DNA from: Marchantia polymorpha subsp. ruderalis
Taxonomy: Eukaryota > Streptophyta > Marchantiopsida > Marchantiales > Marchantiaceae
Direction of reading: 5' to 3'
NCBI GenBank assembly: GCA_037833965.1
Contig: AP031352.1
Span: forward strand, 29,576,501 to 29,640,500
DNA: 64,000 bases
In this document: positions 14,090-25,754 of the stretch, one piece after another
How positions within the stretch are numbered: position 1 is the stretch's first letter
How the letters are laid out: each line of letters starts with the position of its first letter
Program-made: the position numbers and the translations under genes
Notes under the pieces: generated by a model
Databases searched by the model: none
Seen by the model: only the letters and a program-made list of their open reading frames with translations
Told to the model about the DNA's origin: nothing

Positions 14090-14096
14090 TATAAAG
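14090..14096 (+). promoter_or_regulatory. TATA box of the terpene synthase gene
   Basis: TATAAAG lies 79 bp upstream of the ATG at 14169 and just after a GGGGATATCTATCCCC near-palindrome. The same TATA sits at the matching place in units 1 and 2. Confidence 0.7.
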
Positions 14097-14103
14097 TGGT
14101 GCT

Positions 14104-14136
14104 GCTTGAACTATACTACCCGGCCATTTGATTTCT
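14104..14136 (+). repeat. 33-bp leader repeat, single copy
   Basis: One unit corresponding to the triplicated and duplicated repeats in array units 1 and 2. Confidence 0.85.
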
Positions 14137-14168
14137 GTTTAGAGGAGAGGCAGCGATCAGAGTCGAGC

Positions 14169-15242
14169 ATGGCGAGCTGTGGTGCCGGGAACGAGGAGAT
14201 CGTCTTCAGAGACAAGTTCCGCAACAAATGCTCGAAGTTCCTGGAAGACATGTGCTTCAAGAACACCAAAGAATGTGCAAGTCATGAACTGTTGGATCAG
14301 ATTTACGACGCTGTGTGCAGCCTGCGAAAATTGCAATCAGCAAGAGTCGATATGATCAGAGGATGCTGTGCATATGCGGACTTCACGTGTAGGCACCATA
14401 CGTTCGAGCACAAAGTCAAAGTTGCCCATTTCACCATTGTGGCCACAGAGATTGACAATCTGTTTCGCAGTGCTACCATGCGCTCGATGCCTGATGGTGG
14501 AGCTCGCACGAAAGAAGACTGTGAATTATTTCATCTCAAGCTCCTCAATCCTGAATTGTACAAGAAACTACATCCGACTCGTGGACCTTTGCACCCTCTT
14601 TTCGAGGAAATGATCGTGATCCTGCTGACAGACCTGAATCCATTTTTTCCATCGCAGCCACGACATCACAAGACGCTTGTGGCAGGAACCCTGCAATTCC
14701 TTGAAGCGTGTCAGTTGGAGTACGAGTACAGCGAGAGTGGGTTTGAGATCCAGGCTGACACGCCTCACCTTCCTCTATTTCTACGACAAAAATCTGGAGG
14801 GTCTGAAGTGTTTGTTCTCTTCGTCCTTGTTGGGCCTCATCTGGTTCCAGAAAACTATGCTTCCGAAGATGGAAGCTCAGATCGCCTATTCTTCTACAAC
14901 AAGATGTATCCGATGCTCCCAGAGCTGATTACAGTCTCCGACCACCTCAACGATGTTCTGTCTTTTTACAAGGAGTACGAGGAGGAATACGTGGGTTACG
15001 TTTTCACCGTTGCCAAAGCTGAGAACATCACCCTATTCGAAGTCCTCGATGGTCTCATGAACCAGATGGTGGAGATCCGGAAGAATGTAATGGCCACAGC
15101 GGAGAGGACGAATTCTCTCGAGGTCAAGAGAACCGTTGCTCAGTACATTCAAGGCTATATTTCCTGGCACTTGTCTTGGGAGAAGCGTTATAGGCTTGGG
15201 GAGGTCTTTGGTGACGGCTGGTTCCAAGGTCATGTCATTTAA
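14169..15242 (+). CDS. TRI5-like (microbial-type) terpene synthase
   Basis: The 357-residue protein resembles the trichodiene synthase (TRI5) family of class I terpene cyclases, which ionise farnesyl diphosphate. The NSE metal-binding motif is clear: N261-D262-V-L-S265-F-Y-K-E269. Downstream, residues 330-343 (GYISWHLSWEKRYR) carry the Arg-Tyr pair usual near the end of these enzymes, and FLEACQLEY (177-185) and FLR (204-206) fit the family's middle. The first Asp-rich motif (DDxxD/E) is not recognisable: where it should lie (about 90-100) I see only E94-x-D96. The ATG at 14169 is shared with both upstream fragments; the open frame upstream (to a TTG at 14106) is leader. There is no intron. 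This is the only complete copy in the array. Product and activity cannot be told from sequence. Confidence 0.85.
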   Translation: MASCGAGNEEIVFRDKFRNKCSKFLEDMCFKNTKECASHELLDQIYDAVCSLRKLQSARVDMIRGCCAYADFTCRHHTFEHKVKVAHFTIVATEIDNLFRSATMRSMPDGGARTKEDCELFHLKLLNPELYKKLHPTRGPLHPLFEEMIVILLTDLNPFFPSQPRHHKTLVAGTLQFLEACQLEYEYSESGFEIQADTPHLPLFLRQKSGGSEVFVLFVLVGPHLVPENYASEDGSSDRLFFYNKMYPMLPELITVSDHLNDVLSFYKEYEEEYVGYVFTVAKAENITLFEVLDGLMNQMVEIRKNVMATAERTNSLEVKRTVAQYIQGYISWHLSWEKRYRLGEVFGDGWFQGHVI

Positions 15243-17449
15243 TGCGGGCCCATTCGCATGACGTTCTACGATATGTTGGACGTAAACAGTTGCCACTTCG
15301 TGAACGGCAACATGCAGTTAGCAATTCTGTAGCAAGATGCGTGTTGTAATAGATTAGCCAGAGAGTTATATTCAGTGTGTCAGGCTTCAAAAGCATAATC
15401 ACTGCAGATTTTACTCTGTCTACCTCTCACACTCACATAGACAAGAAGACAAATCCATCATCATTGGATTCCACATTATCAGTCACTTGATACTACACGC
15501 TTTACCGTCAAATCATTCCTGTTTACTTATCCGAGAACAAGTCGTGAAACGCTTTGTAATCGAATTGTATCGTAAATAAGTTATTGTGATCGATGAGCAC
15601 GAGTTATATAGTAGGATCAGCTCACCATCTTGGAAGCCCACCTTCTTCGCTTTGATTGCATGTGGATTTCTGGATTTTGTTATCAGATTCTTAACACTGT
15701 TACCTTCAGAGTGTTAAAAATGGAGGGCATGTTTCCGATGGCATTGGTTGCACGGGCACGTATTCAAGTCGACAAGTTTCTCTTCAAAGCATGTGGGCTA
15801 ACGAGTCCGCACTCATCCCTGTAGCTTACACAAAGTAGTACCATCTAACGTGGATGACAGCAACCTGAACAACACTACTAGGATGGCCATGTGTATCATC
15901 GTTTCACTTTAAACAATCACGACGAAACGTAACGCAGGTGTTTCTTGAGGCTGCAACTGATAATGAGACTCGTCTCTCTCGTGTTACTGTTTAAAAGGAA
16001 AACTCTTTGATGAGGCTTTTGAAAGTTCCTGATGTGCTCATGACGAAGACGACTGTGAATGCTCATAAGTTCCTATCTATAATAAACAATCCACTTTTGC
16101 TCGTGAAGTGAATTCGTTTGGAGCATGATTCTAGAGAGGAACGGGCATATAGAAGAAGAAGTCCTCTGCAGGTGATTGTGGTACATGAAAGAGCATGGAT
16201 TATACTGCATGATTCGGTTGAGACCTTTTGTACATGTTTATCTAAGCATTCGCATGCTTTGCATGTAGAAGATCAGAAAGCTATTAAGATATTCTCTTAT
16301 CTTTGAGATAGCCATCTACACTGTGCACGAATTTCACACTGAGTACATGTTTGCATACGCAATAAAATTGTTCCTGCAGTTAAGGTTTATCTTATTTGTT
16401 TGTTGTGGGTTGGAAACCGACTCCCGCCAAAACACGAAACCAAAACTGTGTGGAACAAAGCAAAGGTTTTGATTCTTTATCCCCTATCGGGGGTTCCTTC
16501 ATGCAAATGAAAGTATCACCCCTATGACTTAAATGTATCACCAGCTACTTTTCTTCATAGATGAATGGAATAACACAATTTGCCATCACTACAGGAGAAT
16601 GGAACTTCATGCATATAATATGGTAGGCTTTGGCGCGATCTCATGAACATGTTCAATATTAACATCTAGATTTATACAGTTTAAAAGTATAATATATATA
16701 TATCTTAGACTACAAGAACAAAGTATTAAAATGTGTGCATATAATAGTTTAGCAACTTCACCGCTGGAGCCATTCTTGGACTTACACTTTTAAAGCACAT
16801 AACATTTCTAGTAAATTATAATAAGAAGTGGATTTCTGAATATCAGCTTTTTTGGAAGATTTGTTTGGAAGTATAAGTTTATACTCGCAAACCAAGTTAT
16901 GAAAGTTTAAATTTGACTTATTACCAAGACGCACTATCCAGCATATTATCAATTTACTCAAAATTCAATCTGTCGTATAAAACTTTTGCTAGTTGTTAGA
17001 TACAGTGATATTTCACCTAGTCTAGTTTACCAAAATCGTTCAAACTAAAATAAAGCAAGCTCAAAACACAAAACTCAAAAACATATTCCCCGTGGTTCAT
17101 TTCTTGAGAGATATATATTCTATAGAATGAATGATTATTTCATGACAAATTCTAAAATGAAATCTAACATAGATAATTATGTGAACAACAATGAATTAGA
17201 ACAAAGTCACAACAAAGTCATGTATATACTTACCTCCCATAAACAGGAACGAGGAAGGGTGAATACCTGTTGGTCCAACTGTAATTCCAATGTGATTTGC
17301 TCAAATTTGGTTGTGGAGCTCCATCTAAGTCAGTTCAATTTTCCTATACACAGAAGAATGTGCTGCTTTACTCAAATCGAAAATGGTGACCCTACTGAGC
17401 TTCTCAAGCTTGTTCAGCGTATGGTTTTAATCATTTTTACTGGATTTCC

Positions 17450-17450
<1 letters not shown>
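15243..17450. other. Intergenic region, no gene recognised
   Basis: Begins with the presumed 3' UTR of the terpene synthase. Frames at 15630-15824 and 16118-16306 are short and unrecognised. The part from 16.6 to 17.2 kb is AT-rich. Confidence 0.6.
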
Positions 17451-17980
<530 letters not shown>

Positions 17981-18064
17981 GATTCATCAGCGTTCATCTT
18001 CAATCATATTTTTATAATATAGTTGACAACTTCAATCATGCTTAAATTGCAAGAGACTTGTAAA

Positions 18065-18101
18065 TTGCATCGTGTCAGAATTATCTTCTGACACGATGCA
18101 A
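18065..18101. repeat. Perfect hairpin (16-bp arms, 5-nt loop)
   Basis: TTGCATCGTGTCAGAA, loop TTATC, then the exact reverse complement. No gene context explains it. It could be a remnant of a small inverted-repeat transposon or a small-RNA hairpin. Confidence 0.85.
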
Positions 18102-19574
18102 TGCATGCAAGGACGGTACACTGCAAGAAAACTTGGGACTCATACTATCTCACGGACCTACCTCCACTTGTCTTTTCAAATTGACATCAGCTTGCTCTGG
18201 AAAAATGGCATAGAATTTTTTCTAAGTACACACATGTAGCCCATCAGTTCTCACTTGAATGGGATCAGATCATTCTACATGAATCTGAATATTTCGAATG
18301 AGTGAATCATTACAATGTCCTACTTCTCTCAGTTCTGCAATTGGTCATAAACCGTTCCTGCATTAGACGTTTACGTATCCACTAGAAAACACATTAGCAG
18401 AAACAAAGAGCAAAACAACGAAATGATAGAATCGTGAGTTTGAACTTCATCCCTGATACCACCATAATTGTTCAAGCTGAATGCGTTGATCGTTGGCAGT
18501 CATACCACTCAAGGCAACTGCGTAGTCAGAACTGTAAATTCAGAAACTAAACATCGACCATTGAAACCTCAGAAAATTAGATGGAAAGATTTTATACGTC
18601 TCCAACGCTTCACAGAAACTGAATTGCATCTGATATGCAATTTACTTACGACGTTAAAACTGCTATTAGAAACTGTTCCTTGTTCTTAAATAAATATGTA
18701 ACACTAAACATCTGATACGCAATTAAAAAGTGGCCTCACTATTCAACTACATTGATTTGTTCACTGGTCGTTTTAATTTTGATATTCTTGTCACTGGAAT
18801 CGGAGTGTATCGATTTGCAAGATTCAGTGCTTCTGCTACCAGTTAAATGGGCCACTTTTCCGTTAAGAGATGAGGAGATTTCTTGTCGCTTCAACCACAA
18901 TACAGCTATGGAGTGCTTCAGTCTAGAAATTCAACGTTCACTGCACAAGACTCGAATGGAATCGACAAGAGTGTATACAGCATGTACGAACATCAGAAGG
19001 AATTCCAAAAAACATTGTGGCCTTTATTGCTTGATAAAATATGGTACCGGACAGTTCATACTTTTCTTCAGAGGACATATTATTTCATTTTCACTTATTA
19101 CAAATTTGCAGGCACATGGTGTTGCACTCTTTGTCTGCAAAGGACTGAAGTTTGCCTCTGACCAAGTCCCGAGAGGTAGAGTAGGCGCTGGTCTACATCC
19201 TGCTAACACGAGTGTCGGCAATGTGCAGCGTGCTTCGAATACATTGCATGCTGGGTGCCTCGAACGAGCAGTGAAATGTGTAGGACACATATTGCAGTGG
19301 GATACATCGGCACGTGAAACAAAACCCCCAAATCATTGTCGTCCTAGAGTCTCTCCATGGAAACGGCAGGTGTTGGAGACGGCAGGCACTTTTGTGTTCG
19401 AAGCGAGCAGTCCACGAGAAACTAAACGGACGAAGATGGTGTCCAAAGGCTATGAAGTAGATATTGTTGCAGTAAAACCAGAAGACAGGTAGATCACCCC
19501 TTGCTGAAAGATGGCGGTGTGTCCCAATGTTGTTTGACCGTGCCAAGAGTCTACTGGTGAGAGTTTAATTCAGA

Positions 19575-20042
19575 CTAAGATGAATGAGCTGGAGACGGTG
19601 ATTTAGAGTGAGGAGGAGAAGAGGACATAGAATGAAGAGGAGATGGCGCTGAGCCATGGAAAGGAACATGGGGAAACGGAGGAGGCTTTGGGAGATTAGA
19701 AAGAACAGTGGAGAGAGGAGGAAGGCTCGGAAGATGGGCTGGGAGAGGTGGCAGCGTTGGAAGATGAGTAGGAGGAAGAGTGGGCAGAGGTGGCAGGCTT
19801 GGAAGAGGCGGCAGCGTCGGGAGATGAGTTGGAAGAGGAGGCAACGAAGGAAGATGAACGGAAAGAGTTGGGAGAGGAGGCAGCGATGGAAATCGAGTAG
19901 GAAGCGATGGGAGAGGCGGCAGCGATGGAAGGAAAGGACGACCTCCCAGCACTGAAGGTAAACATATCGCCGATAAGAACATGAAACTTAGCAACTTCGC
20001 TGGCAACGCCATCACAGATGGATGCTTCGTCATTCTCTTCAC
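19575..20042 (-). CDS. Secreted Pro/Leu-rich repeat protein A
   Basis: The 155-residue product starts with a hydrophobic segment (AKLLSFMFLSAICLPSVLGG, about residues 14-33) that looks like a signal peptide. The mature part is dominated by repeats of PPLPSLPPLPT and LPTHLPTLPPLP. The last 35 residues are Ser/Pro/His-rich (SPxHS motifs). Cysteine is absent after the signal. Composition suggests a cell-wall or extracellular hydroxyproline-rich protein. It lacks canonical extensin SPPPP blocks, PPVYK repeats and an eight-cysteine domain. Paralogues at 22624 and 30677 keep the signal peptide and repeats but differ in repeat number. A TATA box lies about 119 bp upstream. Function unknown. Confidence 0.75.
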   Translation of the reverse strand: MKRMTKHPSVMALPAKLLSFMFLSAICLPSVLGGRPFLPSLPPLPSLPTRFPSLPPLPTLSVHLPSLPPLPTHLPTLPPLPSLPPLPTLPPTHLPTLPPLPAHLPSLPPLSTVLSNLPKPPPFPHVPFHGSAPSPLHSMSSSPPHSKSPSPAHSS

Positions 20043-20160
20043 AGTATGCTGAACTGGATCTGTCCTTTCTAATGAACTTCTGCTTTGTTTCCAGCTGCTT
20101 CGTGCTCTTCAAGTTGATTCTTGCCCTTCGATGCCGATGACGCATATGGTGAAAGTACGA

Positions 20161-20168
20161 TATTTATA
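20161..20168 (-). promoter_or_regulatory. TATA box of Pro/Leu-rich gene A
   Basis: TATAAATA on the minus strand, 119 bp upstream of the ATG at 20042. The motif and spacing are conserved in genes B and C. Confidence 0.7.
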
Positions 20169-20710
20169 AGGGCCCGATTAGGATTCAGATCGACGAGTAC
20201 AACGGGCAGGCGTGATCTGAGACTCAGGGCTGGTTGGCAGTTCGGGAGTAAGTGAGAGTATGATGGTGAGTGTGACCTGAGTGTCAGGCTGGGTTGGCAG
20301 TTCGGTAGTGATCACATTTACCCATTTTCATGTGCTCTGTTCAATGATATTTGGTTCCTCAGGAAATCTAGTGCTTGAGTCTGCAGACCAAAGGAATGAT
20401 CATTTGGAGTCGTACTGGATTATTGTTTCTATATTGCTCCATGGACATGCAGTCTTTTCCATCAATTGTTGCTGGATGAAATCAAATCATCGACTCTCTT
20501 TGTCAAAGTCAAATGTCAATAATGACGTAAGAGTGTATTTTCATCATATCATCATATGTTCCATGGTGAATTATAGTCAGCTCATCTCTAGAAGACAAAA
20601 TTCCGTCAATAGAGGCTTCAGTGGCCAACCGCACAGGAATGATCCAGAAACTCACAAACGTGCGATATCCATGCACGTTAGAGAAGACGAGCTTGAAATA
20701 TTTTGAAATC

Positions 20711-21789
20711 TGAGAAAGACATAGAGCGCGTTTTTGAAGGGTCAGTCAAGCTGGTGATGGATCATGTATTAGTTGTAGCTGGCTCTATGACAGATTTTCA
20801 GACTGAAGTCGATTCCGTTTCATTCATCTGGTCCAATAGGATGCCATATCTGAGGACGATGCTGGTTGGTTTTATGGCCTGGGACAAAAAGGGAGACCGC
20901 ATGTAAAAGATTTCCCCTTTCTCACGTCCAAACGAAGATTAGACTCAAACCTGGACATTCGTCGTACTCTTACTGTGCAGATTATTTTGTCCGCAGGACC
21001 CTTCACAGAGACCAGCCGGCCATCTTGACGGTTCATTTACAACGACGAGTTCTACGTCACCATTAATGAAAGACAATAGGACGAAACCATGCGTGGATGT
21101 CATGAGAATTGATTAATTTTTTTATGGGTAAAAACCTATATGGTATTTTCAGTGTCATGGATGATTCTAAAAACTGTTGATGATATTCCGTTTTGATACG
21201 AAGGTATGAGTTTTGGATATTTGTATTACCATTTCAACTCTAGAAATTTTTATATACTTGGTGAAATGAGGTCATTTTTTAAAATAGAAATATAGTTTAT
21301 GAGCCCGACAAAGAGATTAGAGTTTCTTGAGCTTTTAACTCTCTGTGCCCAATTGAGAAAACTCTTATGATAATTTGAACAGAAGAATCTGAAATTCCAG
21401 TGGACAAATAGTTGAATGCCTTGATTCATCAGTGGCACATTTTACTCAATTATCTTATGGCTTATCAAACAAGGAGTTGAGAGAAGATAGAAGGACACTG
21501 CTAATTTTTAAAAATTATCCATGTCCAGATGATATTTTTATCATGCCAAGCATTAGTGAAGTAGTGTCATCTGCTGGATGAATCATTAGATTGTTCATAT
21601 ATAAAACGAAAACAATCGGTGGATCGCCTAATACATGAAGGTGGGACCGAGTCTTGTGCTAATGGGAGAAATTACACCACTCTCAATTTCCTATCCTGTA
21701 GAAATTGGCAATTGTGTTGCAATCTAGCGTATGAGTTCTCATACGCTAACCACTTAAAAAAGGCAATGTACGGTTCAATGCTCATTTCT
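20711..21789. other. Intergenic region
   Basis: No gene recognised. It holds a short inverted repeat (AGCGTATGAG, TT, CTCATACGCT) near 21725-21746. Confidence 0.55.
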
Positions 21790-22623
21790 CGTATTCATAT
21801 CGATGTCACTGGAAATGGAATGGATCGATTAGTAGCTCTCAGATCTTACAGTTCCAGTGCAAAACGTACTGTACCAAAAAAGAGTTCAAGTGATCTTCTT
21901 CAGAGTGAAAATTTCCAGACGATCTTCTTGCTTCATCCTCAAACCAGTTATGCGGTGTGCTTCAGTCAAGAAATTTAGCTAAACGCACAACAGCATGTAG
22001 AAAATCAATAGAAATTTCAAAGTACAATGTGGTCTTTATTATTTGATCTAAAAAACAATGGCAACCTCCGCTTTGTACTCTTCTCCGTATTGTTTGCTGC
22101 TTCACTTCGCCCTTAGATTTATTATACTTATGCAGGCACATGATGTCGCAGTGTTTGTTGGAGATTATGTGAGGTTTGCCTCGGATCAGGTCCATAAGTA
22201 GAGTAAGCGAAGCGCAGGATGTACATTCTGCGACACGGGTGTTCGCACGATGTACAGCCAGCTTCGAATGCACTCCATGCTGGATGCCTTGAACGACCAG
22301 TGATAAGTGTAGTGCCTATACACGTGCAGAAGTGGAAATATATCAGCACATGAATGAAATTCCCAGAGTGATAGTATTGTCTTCCCAGAGTCCTTCCAGA
22401 GAAACGTTCATTGTTGGAGACGGCTGACACTTCCTATTCGAAGAGAGCAATCCACGGCAGACGAGATTGACCAAGATGGCTGCGAGAAGTTATCAAGTGG
22501 AATTTGTTCCTGTAAAATCAGAAGGTAGGGAGGATCACCGGTTGACAGTTGCCGGAAGGTGAGCGATGAGTCTTAGTATTGTCTGACCCTGCCAAGAGTA
22601 GAACGGCTGAAGCTCGACTCAAA

Positions 22624-23106
22624 TCAAGATGAATGAGCTGGAGACGGTGCTTTAGAGTCAGGAGCAGAAGGGGAAATCGAATGAGAAGGAGATGGCGCTG
22701 AGCCATGGGAAGGAACATGGGGGAACGGAGGAGGCTTTGGGATATCAGAGAGAACAGTGGAGAGAGGAGGAAGGCTCGGAAGATGGGCTGGGAGAGGTGG
22801 TAGCGTTGGAAGATGAGTGGGCAGAGTGGGCAGAGGTGGCAGGCTTGGAAGAGGTGGCAGCGTCGGGAGATGAGTTGGAAGAGGCGGCAGCGTCGGGAGA
22901 TGAGTTGGAAGAGGCGGCAACGAAGGAAGATGAACGGAAAGAGTTGGGAGAGGAGGCAGCGATGGAAGAGATGGGACAGGCGGCAGCGATTGAAGGAACG
23001 AACGACCTCCGAGCACCGAAGGTAAACATATCGCCGATAAGAACATGAAACTCAGCAACTTCGCTGGAAACGACATCACAGATGGATGCTTCGTCATTCT
23101 CTTCAA
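22624..23106 (-). CDS. Secreted Pro/Leu-rich repeat protein B
   Basis: This 160-residue paralogue of protein A has the same first 11 residues (MKRMTKHPSVM) and the same probable signal peptide ending LPSVLGG. Then follow LPPLP-type repeats, with one LPTHLPTLPPLP unit duplicated in tandem, and a Ser/Pro/His/Ala tail ending SPAHSS. The start is fixed by identity with paralogues. Repeat-number differences between A, B and C are in-frame multiples, which supports a maintained coding frame. Same orientation and promoter layout as A. Confidence 0.75.
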   Translation of the reverse strand: MKRMTKHPSVMSFPAKLLSFMFLSAICLPSVLGGRSFLQSLPPVPSLPSLPPLPTLSVHLPSLPPLPTHLPTLPPLPTHLPTLPPLPSLPPLPTLPTHLPTLPPLPAHLPSLPPLSTVLSDIPKPPPFPHVPSHGSAPSPSHSISPSAPDSKAPSPAHSS

Positions 23107-23218
23107 ACAATGCTCAACTGGATCTGTCCTTTGTAATAAACTTATGCGTTGTTTCCAGCTGCTTCCTGCTGTTCAAGTTGATTCTTGCTCTTCGATGATG
23201 CATATGGTGAAAGTACGA

Positions 23219-23226
23219 TATTTATA
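23219..23226 (-). promoter_or_regulatory. TATA box of Pro/Leu-rich gene B
   Basis: TATAAATA on the minus strand, 113 bp upstream of the ATG at 23106, in a context matching gene A. Confidence 0.7.
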
Positions 23227-23880
23227 AGGGCCCGAATAGGACTCAGATGGACAAGAGTACATCGGTAGGCGTGGTCTGAGACTGAAGGCAGTTGAGAGTC
23301 AGGGTTGGCAGTCCGGGAGTAAGTGAGAGTATTATGGTGAGTGTGACCTTAGAGTCAGGGTGGGTTGACAATTCGGTAGTTATTTCATTTTCTTCACCAC
23401 ACTAGACCAATTACGCTTCATGATGACACTCGGTCCTGGAGGACTAGTAGTGCCTGATGCGTGGACCAAGAAATTGTGCTGGGTTGTCGATCTTATATTG
23501 CTCAAGATTCATGCAGTCAATCACTAACTCTCTACGTGAAAGTCTAATGACAATGATCACGTTAGAGACAATGATCACACCATCCTATGTTGTCATATAA
23601 CAGTCTGTTCATTTACAAAGACAATATCCTGCTTCTTTAGCCTTCGTATGACCAATCCCACAGGGTTATCCGAAGATGATCCAGATTTTCATAAATCTGC
23701 CATATCTCTGCACTGTGTAGAGAATGACCTTGAAATCTGTTGAGTTCTGAGAGCTTTGTGAGCGAATTTTTGAGAGCTCACTTGAACTGGAGAGAGAATT
23801 TCGTACGGTATTAGTCTGCATATGCAAACTTCCAGTTGAAACTTCTTTATAAAAAAAAGTGCGTGGTGCAATACTCATAT

Positions 23881-24793
23881 CAAGTTATTGCTAAATTTGG
23901 ATAAAGCATAGATGTTCAGCTTCAAATATTTTCAACTTTTATAGAAATTGGTGATTTCAGATGGTGACGTGTGAAGTTCCAAACTTATTAAATGCATTTG
24001 AAAATATTTATTAAAAAACAGGGTAAAAAATGACCATATTGTCCAGAGGTTTTGCAAGTTTTTTGCAAGATCATGTTATTTGGAAAAAACATGTTAATCC
24101 ATTTTTCCATTAGAAAATTTAATATAATACTAATAATAATACTAACAATAATAATACTTCAAAGTCATATATTAATTTTCATTAATATATGACTTTGAAG
24201 TATATGAAGCCTGTTTTGCTTTGTGATATATTTATCACATGATTTCCTTTCACATTTTACTCTGCTATTTATATTCACATGTTTATGATAAGTCTGAACC
24301 TAAGAATGGTATCCCGAAAATATATAATGAATCCATCTCACATTCTACGAAAAAAAAGTAAAATATTATTGCATAATTTTCACATAATTTTGATATTATT
24401 TAATTTAAATTCTAAAATATGTTATAGTAATTACCTGATTCTATTTCGATAACATGACCAACTTCGTGTTAGCAATCATTATCATAAATCATCAACTCAT
24501 ATTTCTGATTTATTCCAAAATCTAAGAGAAAATTCTCTATCGATTCGACCAGATATTGCATAAAGTTATTGTATAAAGATATTTTATAATATGTTTTTCA
24601 TGTGACTATTTGACAACAAAAATGACTATCTGTACATCAATATCTGACGATTGATTGAATCCTCCAGTATTAAATATGTAAACTCACTTTTAGTTATCAC
24701 ATTGTATTTTAACACACATTGTTTTAATTCTATATAACAGTTCGAGCCATACATCATCATTTGATTTGATTGTTGATGATATTTCTTCCTCCA
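23881..24793. other. AT-rich spacer
   Basis: No gene. Very AT-rich, with short trinucleotide-like runs (TAATAA). Contains the long hairpin at 24154-24203. Confidence 0.6.
24154..24203. repeat. Perfect hairpin (23-bp arms, 4-nt loop)
   Basis: The left arm 24154-24176 (ATACTTCAAAGTCATATATT onward) is the exact reverse complement of 24181-24203, with loop TTTC. AT-rich and close to other repeats. Confidence 0.85.
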
Positions 24794-25270
24794 CTTTTTC
24801 TCCTCCACAGGTAGCTACCCCTTCGGAACTTTTCGAGGGCTGCCTCTCTTCTTTGTACAGGGACAGAATTCCATGCCTTGCTCTGGAGCATCTCTTTGAG
24901 AGTCGCGACAGTCAGTTTCTTCGTCAAAACTTTAGCCCGCCCCATCAGGTGACCCCCGTCAGCAACAGAACACACCATGGCAATCTTAAGACCTCCGACA
25001 TTACACAGCAACTCAGAAAACAGACGCAGGCAATCAATCCTCAAGTCAACCACAACGATAATGATATGCAAGCGCTCTAAAACACGAAGCAGCGTTAATA
25101 GCCCACCAACCCGAAAGAATGAGGAGTTTGTGAGCAGGAGAAATGTGATTCTCTATCACACCCAAGCTGTCCACGCGACACCCGCTGATAATCGTCCCCT
25201 CTCAGCAGCACGTCCGCTCTTGCCAGGCAGGAATCTAGACGCGTCCGAGAGATCACCTTGCGCCCGTGGG

Positions 25271-25400
25271 GACGGTCTGCATTCAGTCAGAGTTCGAGAC
25301 ACCGTGAGAAGCGCGATCCCTTGCGCTCGACGGGAATCTACAGGAGTTCGGTGGACGGTCTGCACTCAATCAGGGTTCGAGACACCGTGAGAAGCGCGTC
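25271..25400. repeat. Direct repeat of about 80-bp period
   Basis: A block starting GACGGTCTGCA and running through GTTCGAGACACCGTGAGAAG occurs twice, about 80 bp apart, straddling the inner end of the left inverted-repeat arm. Confidence 0.7.
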
Positions 25401-25470
25401 CCCTCGCGAGCCGAGAAATAGGTGCCGAGGAATGCGCCAGATAACTCTACCCAAAACTATGATAGGCGGC

Positions 25471-25754
25471 TGGAACTTGAAACTCTGCACTCAACCCTGA
25501 AGATAACATGCCTTTCCTCAATCAGTAGATTTCAGGTTTTTCCTTCAAATAAATAATGTAAAATAAAATCAAAAAATATATTTAAACTACTAATAATAAT
25601 AACTATTGGCTGCTGAGATTAGAACTCTGCACTCAACCCTGAAGATAACATGTCTTTCCTCAATCAGTAGATTTCAGGTTTTTCCTTCAAATAAATAATG
25701 TAAAACAAAATCAAAAATAAATTTAAACTACTAATGATAATAACTATTGGCCGC
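25471..25754. repeat. Tandem duplication, two units of about 142 bp
   Basis: A unit including CTCTGCACTCAACCCTGAAG and an AT-rich tail with AAATAAATAATGTAAAA is repeated once in tandem inside the spacer of the inverted-repeat element. Confidence 0.8.

Larger units (their letters stand above)
13758..14450 (+). repeat. Terpene synthase tandem array, unit 3 (shared part)
   Basis: The third unit holds the same promoter, leader and 5' coding region as units 1 and 2 and then continues into the only complete gene. Its promoter is shorter, with a deletion of roughly 250 bp relative to the other units. Boundaries are by eye. Confidence 0.75.
18495..20710. repeat. Dispersed repeat block A (carries Pro/Leu-rich gene A)
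   Basis: About 2.2 kb that recurs at 21790-23880 (block B) and 29580-31960 (block C) in the same orientation. It includes the coding region, about 1 kb downstream of the stop and about 0.6 kb upstream of the ATG. The plus-strand open frame of 246 codons inside it (18752-19492) is not conserved in B or C and is not annotated as a gene. Confidence 0.8.
21790..23880. repeat. Dispersed repeat block B (carries Pro/Leu-rich gene B)
   Basis: Second copy of the block, more diverged downstream of the gene than A and C are from each other, but nearly identical to C upstream of the gene (23110-23880 against 31195-31960). Confidence 0.8.

Noticed and set aside
14106-14168. N-terminal extension of the terpene synthase
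   Set aside because: The upstream start would be TTG, and the stretch is the 33-bp leader repeat region, variable between array units.
18752-19492. 246-codon plus-strand open frame downstream of Pro/Leu gene A
   Set aside because: The homologous DNA at 29.9-30.5 kb and 22.0-22.5 kb has frameshifts and stops in this frame, so the frame is not conserved. I treat it as duplicated flanking DNA.
19656-19955. Arg/Trp/Lys- or Glu-rich frames opposite the Pro/Leu genes (also near 22692-23048 and 30724-31111)
   Set aside because: They are antisense shadows of the CCN-rich repeat coding sequence. Their composition (GRRWQRW-like) follows directly from the repeat.
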